Of a stretch of 64,000 nucleotides of DNA, positions 19,962 through 27,616 are shown one piece after another. A program made the position numbers and the translations under genes. The DNA lies in NCBI RefSeq assembly GCF_030296615.1, contig NZ_AP027732.1, positions 620,001 to 684,000 on the forward strand, written 5' to 3'. Position 1 is the first letter of the stretch. Each line of letters begins with the position of its first letter. This stretch comes from Frondihabitans sucicola. GTDB taxonomy: Bacteria > Actinomycetota > Actinomycetes > Actinomycetales > Microbacteriaceae. The notes under the pieces were generated by a model, which saw only the letters and a list, made by a program, of their open reading frames with translations, was not told where the DNA came from and did not search any database.

Positions 19962-21176
19962 ATGACACAGCGCCGCGCCCTCATCTCCGGAGCCAGCATC
20001 GCGGGCCCCGCCCTCGCGTTCTGGCTCAACCGCTACGGGTGGGAGACCACCGTCGTCGAGCGGGCCGCCGAGGTCCGCACCGGCGGCCAGAACATCGACG
20101 TTCGCGGGGCGGCCCGCGAGACGCTGCGCCGCGCGGGGCTCGAGGACGTCGTCCGGGCGGCTACCACCGGGGAGCTCGGAACGCGCTTCGTGCGCGCGGA
20201 CGGCAGCACCGCTGCTGAGTTCCCCGCCGGCGAGAGCGACACCGAAGGAGCGACCGCGGAGGTCGAGATCCTGCGTGGAGATCTGGCGCAGATCCTGATC
20301 GATGCGAGCATGTCCAAGACGGAATATGTTTTCGGCGACGCCATCGCCGGAGTCGAGGAGACCACTGACGGCGTCCGGGTCTCGTTCGAGAAGGGGCAGG
20401 ATCGCGAGTACGACCTCGTGATCGTCGCGGAGGGCAAGAACTCCACCACTCGGAGCCTTTTGTTCAGAGGCGCCGAGCGCGCCGAGGTGCGGGACCTCGG
20501 CATGGAGATGGCCTACCTCACCATTCCGCGAACCGACGGTGACGTCGACTGGTGGCGCTGGTACAGCGCACCGGGCGGGCGCGGGGTCACACTGCGACCG
20601 GATCGGCACGGCACCACGCGGGCTGTCCTGAGCCGGATGACGCACGGCCGCGCCAGTGGGTTCGACCGCCGTGACGCAGCCGGTCAGAAGTCTGCGCTGC
20701 GCGAGCAGTTCGGCGACGCGGGCTGGGAGGCGACCCGCGTCCTGGACGCGCTCGACGGAGCCGATGTCTACTTCGAATCCCTGGGTCAGGTGCACGCGCC
20801 GACCTGGTCGACCGGCCGCGTGGCGCTCACGGGCGATGCCGCGTGGTGCGCCTCGCCGGTGAGCGGTATGGGCACGAGCCTGTCGCTGGTCGGCGCGTAC
20901 GTCCTCGCCGGCGAGCTGTCCGCGCACGTCGACCACCGCGACGCCTTCCGCGGCTACGAGCGGATCCTGCGACCCTACGTCGAGCAAGCGCAGGATCCGC
21001 CGCCGGGCACGCCCCGCCTGGCGAACCCGTCGACTCGCGCCGGCATCGCAGCCCTGCACGGTCTGCTCCGCGCCGCATCGACGAAGGCCGTGGCGCCGCT
21101 CCGCAGCCGCATGTTCCGGCCCCCGGCGGAGAAGATCGAGCTGCCCGACTACGGACACCTGGAAGCTCGCGTCTGA
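19962..21176 (+). CDS. FAD-dependent monooxygenase (PHBH fold)
   Basis: A 404-residue flavoprotein hydroxylase. It has the dinucleotide-binding N-terminus ALISGASIAGPALAFWLNRYGWE, with SIAGP replacing the usual GAGIAGP, then the acidic end of strand 2 (VVERA), an NIDVRG segment, the DG-like YDLVIVAEGKNSTTR, and the second FAD motif GRVALTGDAAWCASPVSGMGTS. Related proteins hydroxylate aromatic compounds or inactivate drugs. The ATG at 19962 is the natural start right before the first beta strand. A small hypothetical gene follows after three bases. A second, similar monooxygenase is at 61.9-63.1 kb. Confidence 0.87.
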   Translation: MTQRRALISGASIAGPALAFWLNRYGWETTVVERAAEVRTGGQNIDVRGAARETLRRAGLEDVVRAATTGELGTRFVRADGSTAAEFPAGESDTEGATAEVEILRGDLAQILIDASMSKTEYVFGDAIAGVEETTDGVRVSFEKGQDREYDLVIVAEGKNSTTRSLLFRGAERAEVRDLGMEMAYLTIPRTDGDVDWWRWYSAPGGRGVTLRPDRHGTTRAVLSRMTHGRASGFDRRDAAGQKSALREQFGDAGWEATRVLDALDGADVYFESLGQVHAPTWSTGRVALTGDAAWCASPVSGMGTSLSLVGAYVLAGELSAHVDHRDAFRGYERILRPYVEQAQDPPPGTPRLANPSTRAGIAALHGLLRAASTKAVAPLRSRMFRPPAEKIELPDYGHLEARV

Positions 21177-21179
21177 GCC

Positions 21180-21560
21180 ATGCCGTCCGTGCTCACCCGA
21201 CGCGTCGAGACGGTCGACGCTCGAACGACCGCAGGATCGCTGACGTTCGACGGGGTCGTCGCCGACTGGCCGGACGTGGTGCGCGCGGCCCTGCACGAGC
21301 TGCCGTTGCTCACCACGACGAGTCTGGACGATGAGCAGGCGTTCATCGTGTTCAGGCGGAGGTTCGCCGCGAGCAGTGGGATCCAGCTCGACTTCGCGGT
21401 CGGACCGACGGGCAGCCGCCTGAACGCGCGATCGCAGAGCTCGTCGGGCCTCCACGTCGGAGTGGCAGCGGCGGCCTCGGCGGCAACCTGGATTCACGCG
21501 CCCGGTCCTCGGCTCGTCGGCACCCTCCTCGACGCGATCGCCACCGCAGCGGCTCGCTGA
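21180..21560 (+). CDS. Hypothetical protein (126 aa)
   Basis: I do not recognise this protein. It starts three bases after the monooxygenase stop, so it is probably translated from the same mRNA. It is soluble, with an N-terminal mixed part (RRVETVDARTTAGSLTFDGVVADW) and a C-terminal alanine-rich segment, and has no cysteines or clear motif. Codon use matches its neighbours. It could be an accessory or dispensable protein. Confidence 0.5.
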   Translation: MPSVLTRRVETVDARTTAGSLTFDGVVADWPDVVRAALHELPLLTTTSLDDEQAFIVFRRRFAASSGIQLDFAVGPTGSRLNARSQSSSGLHVGVAAAASAATWIHAPGPRLVGTLLDAIATAAAR

Positions 21561-21774
21561 GTCGGACGAGGGCGCACAAACCAGGTCTCCCGCCGAGAAC
21601 GGTCCGCGGGAGGCGCGCCCCCACGGCCTCGACCCGACGATGCGCGGGGATCTACAACACGACTCGCCCGGTCCGCGGACGCCGTTGCCGACTCGTACAA
21701 CGCGTGTGGCACTGCGGCCCGGGCTGCCTAGGCTGGCTGGCGGCCAGCAAGTGACAGACGAAGGAGTCCCGCCG

Positions 21775-22287
21775 ATGAGCGACGAGAGCGCAGCCACCAC
21801 CGTTACCCGCACGAAGACCGTGAGCTGGAGCGATCCTGCCGTCTCCGCTGCGGCCGCGAAGACCATGGCCGGTCTCGACTTCCTGCACGCGCTCGTCGAC
21901 GGGACGCTGCCGCCACCTCCGATCCTGGCGCTCATGAACCTGGAGGCCGTCGGGGCGACGACCGGCGAGGTGACCTTCCGGTGCACGCCCGACGAGTCCC
22001 ACTACAACCCGATCGGCACGGTCCACGGCGGTTTCGTCTGCACCGTGCTCGACTCGGTGCTCGGATGCGCCGTGCAGAGCACGCTTCCGGCCGGCACGGG
22101 CTACACCTCGCTCGAGATCAAGGTGAACTACCTGCGACCGCTGTCCGCCGACAGCGGCGAACTGACGGCGATCGGGCGGGTCACCAAACCCGGCCGCCGG
22201 GCAGCGTTCGCGGAGGGCGAGGTGCGCGACGCCGCGGGGCGCCTGATCGCGACGGCGTCGAGCACGCTGCTGGTGTTCGCCGTCTGA
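21775..22287 (+). CDS. PaaI-family (hotdog) thioesterase
   Basis: A 170-residue hotdog-fold thioesterase that hydrolyses acyl-CoA. The signature is NPIGTVHGGFVCTVLDSVLGCAV near residues 80-102, followed by SLEIKVNYLRPL and AEGEVRDAAGRLIATASSTLLVF. The start has AAGGAG nine bases upstream, and a TAGGCT -10-like hexamer lies further up. It stands alone between the hypothetical gene and a GC-poor-complexity region. The natural acyl group is unknown. Confidence 0.87.
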   Translation: MSDESAATTVTRTKTVSWSDPAVSAAAAKTMAGLDFLHALVDGTLPPPPILALMNLEAVGATTGEVTFRCTPDESHYNPIGTVHGGFVCTVLDSVLGCAVQSTLPAGTGYTSLEIKVNYLRPLSADSGELTAIGRVTKPGRRAAFAEGEVRDAAGRLIATASSTLLVFAV

Positions 22288-22299
22288 CGCGTCCCGCTG

Positions 22300-22435
22300 C
22301 GCCGCCGGTCTGCCGGCCCTCTTCCCCCGTCCCGTCCTGCCCCACCCTGCCGCGTCCTGCCCCGCCCCGTCCTGCCCCGCCCCGTCCCGCCCTGCCCCAC
22401 CCCGCCCTGCCCTGCCCGCCCCGCGCCGCGCCGCC
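22300..22435. repeat. Low-complexity C-rich degenerate short repeat
   Basis: This intergenic stretch is almost only C, T and G on the plus strand and repeats variants of CCTGCCCCGCCCCGT many times. It is strongly strand-asymmetric. It lies between the thioesterase gene and the first paired inverted repeat. I see no gene in the 272-nt gap other than these repeats. Confidence 0.65.
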
Positions 22436-22437
22436 GG

Positions 22438-22514
22438 AAATCGAAGGGGATTTCCGCCGATCGACCCCACCCAGGCGGCAGGATCGCCCATCCGCCGAAA
22501 ATCCCCTTCGATTT
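22438..22514. repeat. Paired inverted repeat, copy 1
   Basis: AAATCGAAGGGGATTT at 22438-22453 and its exact inverse AAATCCCCTTCGATTT at 22499-22514 flank a 45-nt spacer. The flanks (GCCGG and CCGCCG) extend the pairing. The spacer contains the octamer GCAGGATC. The same core occurs as an inverted pair with a 46-nt spacer at 24512-24588, so this is a repeat family, REP- or BIME-like in layout. It lies just upstream of the amidotransferase gene. Confidence 0.8.
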
Positions 22515-22559
22515 GTGGCGGCGGCACGGCGAACCCCGCGTCGCTGGCAGGATGAACCC

Positions 22560-23273
22560 GTGCCAGAAGCGACCCGCGCCCGCCTCCTCGTCGTCGACGT
22601 CAGCGACCGGGAGCGCGCGGATCCCGCCTACGGGGCGGAGCTCCGCGAGCTCAGCGCCAACATCCGCAGCGCTGCCGGGCAGGCCGGATTCGACGTGGTC
22701 CGCGTCGCGTCCGACACCGGAGAGTTGGCCGAGGCGAGCCAGGGAGCCGACGTGATCCTGCTCACCGGCGGCGAAGACGTCGATCCTGCGCTCTATGGCG
22801 GCGATGCCGACTATCCGGGGCGCGAGGAGGTCTTCCCCGAGGCCGACCTGCCGCAGGCCGCACTGGTTCGTGAAGCCGTCTCGACCGGCATTCCGCTGAT
22901 CGGCATCTGTCGCGGCATGCAGCTGGTGAACGTCGCGCTCGGGGGCGATCTGGTGCAGCACCTCCACGACGGCGGCCACGTGAGCGCTGAGCCCGGCATG
23001 GTGACGCACGGCGTCGCGGTCGATCCCGGCAGCCGACTCGCGGCGGCGTTGGGCGCGACGACGCTCGACGTGCAGAGCGCGCACCACCAGGCCGTGGGCA
23101 GACCGGGAGAGGGCCTACGGATCGTCGCCCGCGCCGACGACGGCACCCCCGAGGCGATCGAGCACGCGTCCGCACCGCTCTGGGCGGTGCAGTGGCATCC
23201 CGAAGACGCAGGATCGAGCGGGAGCGTCCTCTCCGATCTGCTCGCCGCCGCGCGCGACGCCCTCCGTTCGTGA
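22560..23273 (+). CDS. Gamma-glutamyl-gamma-aminobutyrate hydrolase-like class I amidotransferase
   Basis: A 237-residue class I glutamine amidotransferase of the PuuD/peptidase C26 type, which hydrolyses gamma-glutamyl-GABA to glutamate and GABA. The nucleophile is Cys in LIGICRGMQLVNVALGGDL. The His-Glu pair is in AVQWHPEDAG near residue 216. LTGGEDVDPALYGG and the QSAHHQAV segment are typical of the family. The start is GTG at 22560; the nearby ATG at 22552 is out of frame. It could complete putrescine catabolism with the polyamine genes at 36-41 kb, but it is not in that cluster. Confidence 0.82.
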   Translation: MPEATRARLLVVDVSDRERADPAYGAELRELSANIRSAAGQAGFDVVRVASDTGELAEASQGADVILLTGGEDVDPALYGGDADYPGREEVFPEADLPQAALVREAVSTGIPLIGICRGMQLVNVALGGDLVQHLHDGGHVSAEPGMVTHGVAVDPGSRLAAALGATTLDVQSAHHQAVGRPGEGLRIVARADDGTPEAIEHASAPLWAVQWHPEDAGSSGSVLSDLLAAARDALRS

Positions 23274-23297
23274 CCGGCTGAGCGCCACTCCACAGAA

Positions 23298-23335
23298 TCG
23301 ACGCCGACCCGCATCAGGGCGCGGATCGACGTCGA
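23298..23335. terminator. Bidirectional terminator-like hairpin
   Basis: TCGACGCCGACCCGC at 23298-23312 pairs with GCGGATCGACGTCGA at 23321-23335 (13 of 15 bases) around an 8-nt loop. It lies between the convergent amidotransferase and MBL-fold genes, where a shared terminator is expected. No U-tract is obvious. Confidence 0.55.
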
Positions 23336-23353
23336 CTCAGGGGATCGTCGGGG

Positions 23354-23986
23354 TCAGAGAGTGACGCTCTCCCCGAGCTGCAGCGTGGTCAGGCCGACGC
23401 CCGTGAGGTTCTTCAAGAACTGCTCGGTCGAACCCTTGCCGGCGTCGCTGAGCATCAGGTCGTGGATCTGCACGGCAGCGGCCGGCTTGACGGCGCGGAC
23501 GTAGTCGACGGCGCCGCGCATGCTGACCCACGGACCGCTCGTCGGCAGCAGCAGCGTCTCGACGGCCACACCGGGCTCGAGGTAGGCGTCGCCGGGGTGG
23601 AACACGTCGTCGACGAGGAACCCGACGTTCTCGTCGACGGGCACGTCGGGGTGGATGACGGCGTGCTCCTCGCCGAAGACGGCGACGTCGAAGCCGGCGG
23701 CCGCGAACGTGTCGCCGGCAGCGACCGTGACGACGCGGCCGTCGTGCGAGCCGAGTCCGGCGGCGACGGAGCCCGGCGCGTACACCGTGAGGGCGGGCTG
23801 AGCGTCGAGCGCGGCGTCGAGGATTCCGGCGTCGAAGTGGTCGGGGTGGGCGTGCGTGATGAGCACGGCCGTCGCGTCGGCGACGAGGTCTGCGGCGTTG
23901 GGCGTGTACGCGCCCGGGTCGATGACGAGGGAGCCTTCGCCCTTCGACAGGACGACGGTGGCGTGCGTGTGCTTCGTGAGTTCCAT
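23354..23986 (-). CDS. MBL-fold metallo-hydrolase
   Basis: A 210-residue metallo-beta-lactamase-fold protein. The metal motif is THAHPDHFD near residue 45, with an upstream LVIDPGAYTP and later histidines in VFHPGDAY and IHDLM. This pattern matches the UlaG-like or YcjG-like small MBL hydrolases rather than beta-lactamases. The substrate is unknown. It diverges from a MarR gene with only 37 bases between, which contain two overlapping palindromes, so MarR very likely controls it. Confidence 0.85.
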   Translation of the reverse strand: MELTKHTHATVVLSKGEGSLVIDPGAYTPNAADLVADATAVLITHAHPDHFDAGILDAALDAQPALTVYAPGSVAAGLGSHDGRVVTVAAGDTFAAAGFDVAVFGEEHAVIHPDVPVDENVGFLVDDVFHPGDAYLEPGVAVETLLLPTSGPWVSMRGAVDYVRAVKPAAAVQIHDLMLSDAGKGSTEQFLKNLTGVGLTTLQLGESVTL

Positions 23987-23990
23987 GCCG

Positions 23991-24016
23991 CCAACTATAC
24001 AGTTGGCCTGTATAAT
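23991..24016. promoter_or_regulatory. MarR operator and marR -10 region
   Basis: CCAACTATACAGTTGG at 23991-24006 is a 6+6 inverted repeat with a 4-base centre. Overlapping it, TATACAG (23996-24002) and CTGTATA (24008-24014) form a second inverted repeat. TATAAT at 24011-24016 sits seven bases before the marR ATG and fits a leaderless -10. Binding here would block both divergent genes. Confidence 0.7.
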
Positions 24017-24023
24017 TTTCGCC

Positions 24024-24491
24024 ATGGAACCCAGCGGCGACTTCGAGCTCGACACGGCCGATCGACTCCGGCGATCCGTCGGCGACCTCGTCCGCGCGGT
24101 CCGCGACGTGACCGACGCGGCCCCCGACAACCAGATCGAGACGCTCGGCTACCTCATGCGAGGCGGCCCGCAGAGCATCGCGGCCCTGGCGAGGCAGCGG
24201 CGCATCCGTCACCAGAGCATGAGCGCCACGGTGGCCGAGCTCGCCTCGCGCGGGCTGGTCGAACGGTCGGCCGATCCGAGCGACGCGCGCGGGGTCTTGA
24301 TCGCCTTGACGGAGGCAGGATCCCGCGTGGTCACCGAGTCGCGCGAGATGCGGGCGACTCTCCTCCTGGGCGTCGCCGAGATCGCGCTCGACGAGGCCGA
24401 CCTCGCGCTGCTCGCGCGGGTTCCGACGCTGCTCGACCGACTGACTGCGGCCCTCGAAGCCGCTGTACCCGCCGAAGACCCCGGGTCCTAG
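24024..24491 (+). CDS. MarR family transcriptional regulator
   Basis: A 155-residue winged-helix regulator. The HTH is AALARQRRIRHQSMSATVAELASRGLVERSADPSDARGVLIALTEAG, with the DPSDARG wing typical of MarR. It probably autoregulates and represses the divergent MBL-fold hydrolase through the palindromes between them. The ATG follows the TATAAT hexamer by seven bases, so translation may start at the 5' end of the mRNA. The inducer is unknown. Confidence 0.88.
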   Translation: MEPSGDFELDTADRLRRSVGDLVRAVRDVTDAAPDNQIETLGYLMRGGPQSIAALARQRRIRHQSMSATVAELASRGLVERSADPSDARGVLIALTEAGSRVVTESREMRATLLLGVAEIALDEADLALLARVPTLLDRLTAALEAAVPAEDPGS

Positions 24492-24511
24492 TCCGCCCCT
24501 CGCCCCTCCCG

Positions 24512-24588
24512 AAATCGAAGGGGATTTTTGCTGCTGCCCCTCCCGATGCCACCTCTCGCACTCGCGAGGGCAGAATCCCCTTCGATTT
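24512..24588. repeat. Paired inverted repeat, copy 2
   Basis: The left arm CCCGAAATCGAAGGGGATT and the right arm AATCCCCTTCGATTTCGGG are perfect inverse copies (19 bases) with a spacer of about 46 nt. The core is the same as in the element at 22438-22514. It lies between the convergent marR and MBL-fold genes. Apart from it, the 171-nt gap holds GC-rich low-complexity sequence. Confidence 0.8.
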
Positions 24589-24662
24589 CGGGCGGCGGCG
24601 CAGGCGGGGGTGCGGGCGGCAGGGTGCAGGGGGCAGACGGAGGGAGGGAGGGGGCAGGGCTG

Positions 24663-25385
24663 CTAGCGACGCAGCAGCGGGCCGTGGCCCGGCAGCAGGG
24701 TCCGGTCAGCCCACTCCCGCGCGAGCTCGCCGGCCGCCGCGAGCGCCGCCGCACGATCGTGGTGGAACATCGGGTGGAGCGCCTGCGGCCCGGTGGCGCG
24801 GGAGACCGCGTGTCCGGTGACGAGAGCGTCTCCGGAGGCGACGGCCCGCTCGTCGACCAGCTCGTAGGCCGTGTGACCGGGCGTGTGGCCCGGGGTGGTG
24901 CGGGCCCGCACGCGGTGCCCGCTCAACTCGAACGACGCCCCGTCGGCGAGCCCGGTCGGGTTCGCGACCGCGACGTCCTGCAGGCCACCCGCCTGGATGG
25001 CGTGCCGCAGCCAGCGGGCGAAGCGCGGCTTGACGAGGTGCGGCAGGACCGCGCCGGCGGTCACCTGGTAGGTGACGTCTCGCCGCACGTTGGCCAGCTC
25101 GTCGTCACCGGTCAGGACGATCGCCCCGGGGTACTCGGCGAGCAGAGGGTTGATGCCGCCGGTGTGATCGGAGTGCCCGTGCGTGACCGCGATGGCCGCG
25201 AGCGGGGCGTCGCCCGCGGCCTCGCGCACGCTCGAGCGGACGAGGTCGATGTCGTTCGGATAGCCGGCGTCGATCAGGCTGGCGGTGCCGTCTCCCGACA
25301 GGACGATCCAGTTGGATGCGGGCCCCTCGACGAAGTGGACGCCCTCGGCGACACGCTCGATCGAGCGGACGCGGTGTGCGGGCAC
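24663..25385 (-). CDS. MBL-fold metallo-hydrolase (glyoxalase II-like)
   Basis: A 240-residue metallo-beta-lactamase-fold protein starting at GTG. Metal ligands are in VTHGHSDHTGG near residue 68, TTPGHTPGHTAYEL, SGDALVTGH and LLPGHGPLL, the complete THxHxDH...H...D...H set. It is unrelated in detail to the MBL protein at 23.4 kb. The substrate could be a thioester or lactone. It is 74 bases downstream of the end of the aquaporin gene on the same strand. Confidence 0.85.
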   Translation of the reverse strand: MPAHRVRSIERVAEGVHFVEGPASNWIVLSGDGTASLIDAGYPNDIDLVRSSVREAAGDAPLAAIAVTHGHSDHTGGINPLLAEYPGAIVLTGDDELANVRRDVTYQVTAGAVLPHLVKPRFARWLRHAIQAGGLQDVAVANPTGLADGASFELSGHRVRARTTPGHTPGHTAYELVDERAVASGDALVTGHAVSRATGPQALHPMFHHDRAAALAAAGELAREWADRTLLPGHGPLLRR

Positions 25386-25459
25386 AGCGGTCTCCTCGGC
25401 AGTGGATGGTTCGGTCGCCCAAGCGTAGTTCGAGGCACCGCTGCCGAGGGGGCGCCGCG

Positions 25460-26229
25460 CTACGCCGTCTTCGTCGCGGTCTCGAACAGGAAGCGCTGAG
25501 CGAAACCGGCGAGCAGCGCCCCGACGATCGGGAACACGATGAAGACCCAGAGCTGGCCCAGCCAGTCGCCGCCTCCGTAGATGGCCGTGGCGATCGAACG
25601 GGCCGGGTTGACCGAGGCATTGTCGATCGGGATGGCGATCATCAGCAGCAGGGTGAGTGTGAAGCCGATCGCGATCGGGGCGAAGCCGACGTGGGCGCGA
25701 GCGTGGGTGACCCCCAGGATGACGAACAGGAAGATCGCCGTGACGATGATCTCGATCACGATGGCCGAGGCCAGGTTGAAGCCTCCGGGGAGTGCGTGCC
25801 GTAGCCGTTGGAGGCGAACCCGCCGTCGACCGCGTCGCGGTGGAACTTCGTGCCGGAGCCGAGCGAGAGCAGGAACACCACCGTCGAACCCACGATGCCT
25901 CCGACGAGCTGGGCCACGATGTAGCCGGGGACGTCTTTCCAGGCGAACCGTCCGGCCGCCGCGAGCCCGAGCGTCACGGCGGGGTTGAAGTGGCCACCCG
26001 AGATCGGCCCGAAGGCGTAGGCGCCGATCATGACGGTGAGCCCGAGGGCGAACGCCACCCCGAAGAACCCGACGCCGAAGGTGTTGGCGGTTCCGGCGGA
26101 GGGGAACTTCGCGGAGAAGATCGCCGTGGCCACGAGGCCGAAGACGAGGAGGAAGGTGCCCATCGCCTCGGCGGTGAGCCGGCCGAGGGTGGTGGGGACC
26201 GCGGGTTCTGGTGCGTCGGGATAGGACAT
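25460..26229 (-). pseudogene. aqpZ: Aquaporin (AqpZ-like), frameshifted
   Basis: Rebuilt as about 256 residues with six transmembrane helices. Both NPA motifs are present, GGHFNPAVTLG near residue 72 and SVNPARSIATA in the second half, with the AqpZ-type start LTAEAMGTFLLVFGLVATAIFS. A frameshift near 25788 (one missing C in CCCC, at GTHSPGGFNLASA) separates the halves. The protein forms a water channel in the membrane; an aromatic/arginine filter typical of orthodox aquaporins is plausible. A GTTAC-N6-GTAAC inverted repeat lies 76 bases upstream. Confidence 0.87.
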
Positions 26230-26304
26230 GGCTCTCCTTCGAAGTGATGGTTGCTCACATGCCTAGCGCACTGCGCCCCCGGTCGCGCGACCCACGCCCG
26301 ATCT

Positions 26305-26320
26305 GTTACGTACTGGTAAC
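26305..26320. promoter_or_regulatory. Candidate operator upstream of aquaporin
   Basis: GTTAC at 26305-26309 and GTAAC at 26316-26320 are inverse copies with six bases between. The element lies in the 196-nt gap between the aquaporin start and the end of the FMN reductase gene. No regulator gene is adjacent, so the assignment is tentative. Confidence 0.3.
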
Positions 26321-26425
26321 TCATGTGACGCCGGGAGTCCAGGCGCCGCCCGACCCCGGCGCCGCGACGGGCGGGTCGCGGCGCCGCGGGGTCGGCCGGT
26401 TCACCTCGAGGGACAGGCCGCCGGA

Positions 26426-27001
26426 TCAGGCGGCCACGTCGACCGGCTGACGCAGGGGCGCGAGCGCAGCCGACCATGCCACGACCTGGTCGAGGGCGGC
26501 GTCCAGCTGCGACAGCTGATACGGGGCGGGCGCCAGCCGGGAGAAGTTCTCGAAGTCCGTCATGAGCGAGAGGGCGACCTGATTGCGCACCGTCGCCATC
26601 TCGAGCTCCGAGGCGACCAGGCGCAGGTGCTCGACGGCGCGCGCCCCACCGGCACCGCCGTAGCTGACGAACGCGGCCGCCTTGTTGTTCCACTCGGTGT
26701 AGACGTAGTCGAGCGCGTTCTTGAGGACGCCGGACGTCGAGTGGTTGTACTCCGGCGTGACGAACACGAACCCGTCGAACTCGGCGACCTTGTTGGTCCA
26801 GGCGACGGCGTGGTCCGCGTCGAAGGTGCTGCGTGCGGGCGAACCCTCCTCGTCGTAGTGCGGTAGCGGGAAGTCCCGGAGGTCGACGAGCTCGAACTCG
26901 GCGTCGTCGCGCTGCACGGCGCGGTCGTACACCCAGTCGGCCACCGCCTTGCCGTTGCGTCCGGGGCGGGTGCTTCCGATGATGATTCCGATCTTGGTCA
27001 C
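26426..27001 (-). CDS. NADPH-dependent FMN reductase family protein
   Basis: A 191-residue flavodoxin-like oxidoreductase. IGIIIGSTRPGRNGKAVADW at the N-terminus binds FMN phosphate, and VFVTPEYNHSTSGVLKNALDYV near residues 75-95 is the second family motif, with SYGGAGGARAVEHLR after it. Such enzymes reduce FMN, quinones, azo dyes or chromate. The GTG at 27001 has AGGAG at a suitable distance. It diverges from an HxlR gene, the usual partner for this type of quinone-responsive reductase. Confidence 0.88.
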   Translation of the reverse strand: MTKIGIIIGSTRPGRNGKAVADWVYDRAVQRDDAEFELVDLRDFPLPHYDEEGSPARSTFDADHAVAWTNKVAEFDGFVFVTPEYNHSTSGVLKNALDYVYTEWNNKAAAFVSYGGAGGARAVEHLRLVASELEMATVRNQVALSLMTDFENFSRLAPAPYQLSQLDAALDQVVAWSAALAPLRQPVDVAA

Positions 27002-27121
27002 TGCGGTGCTCCTTCTGAGCGGTCTGGGCGCCTCTTCCCCGACGGGGAACAATCGGCGCCGGATTCGGTTACCGTCAGTGCGTAACGCGTGACGACGGCG
27101 AATAATCCCGGATTCCGATAC

Positions 27122-27135
27122 GCACTAATAAGTGC
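27122..27135. promoter_or_regulatory. HxlR operator candidate
   Basis: GCACT at 27122-27126 and AGTGC at 27131-27135 form a perfect inverted repeat with a 4-base AATA centre, in an AT-richer patch of the 163-nt divergent region. It is 29 bases upstream of the hxlR ATG. It probably controls both genes. Confidence 0.55.
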
Positions 27136-27164
27136 CCCACGCACTCGAAAGGACGTGACGCGCA

Positions 27165-27554
27165 ATGCCGCAGGAAAGCCTCCGGCCACCGCAGTGGCCC
27201 GACGACCGAGTCTGCTCCGCCGACCAGAAGGGGCTCGTCCGCGAGATGCTGACCCGAATCGGCGACAAGTGGACCACCCTCGTGATCACGACGCTCGCGC
27301 GCGGCCCGCTGCGCTTCTCGGCGCTGCTCGGTGAGATCAACGGGCTGTCGCACCGGATGCTCACGGTCACGCTCCGAGCGCTCGAGCGCGACGGGCTCGT
27401 CACGCGGACCGTCTACGCGGAGGTCCCGCCACGCGTCGAGTACACCCTGACCGACCTCGGCGTGACCCTCATCGCACCGCTCGGAACCATCGTCGACTGG
27501 GTCGAGGGACACCAGGGACAGGTGGCCGCGAGCCGGGCGGAGTTCGACGCGTAG
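27165..27554 (+). CDS. HxlR family transcriptional regulator
   Basis: A 129-residue winged-helix protein. The family pattern is clear: CSADQKGLVREMLTRIGDKWTTLVITTLARGPLRFSALL, then GLSHRMLTVTLRALERDGLVTRTVYAEVPPRVEYTLTDLG. One cysteine (Cys17) lies just before the HTH, as in redox- or electrophile-sensing HxlR/YodB-type proteins. It probably represses the divergent FMN reductase. Confidence 0.9.
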   Translation: MPQESLRPPQWPDDRVCSADQKGLVREMLTRIGDKWTTLVITTLARGPLRFSALLGEINGLSHRMLTVTLRALERDGLVTRTVYAEVPPRVEYTLTDLGVTLIAPLGTIVDWVEGHQGQVAASRAEFDA

Positions 27555-27570
27555 GTTGCCCGGCGCCGAG

Positions 27571-27612
27571 CGGCAGGCGGCAGCCGGCAGCCGGCAGCGG
27601 GCAGCGGGCAGG
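27571..27612. repeat. Heptamer tandem repeat (CGGCAGC)
   Basis: Six consecutive 7-nt units, variants of CGGCAGC, fill the 62-nt gap between the convergent hxlR and MetE-like genes. Units differ by one base (CGGCAGG, GGGCAGC). It is likely a slippage-prone microsatellite. Confidence 0.7.
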
Positions 27613-27616
27613 GCAG

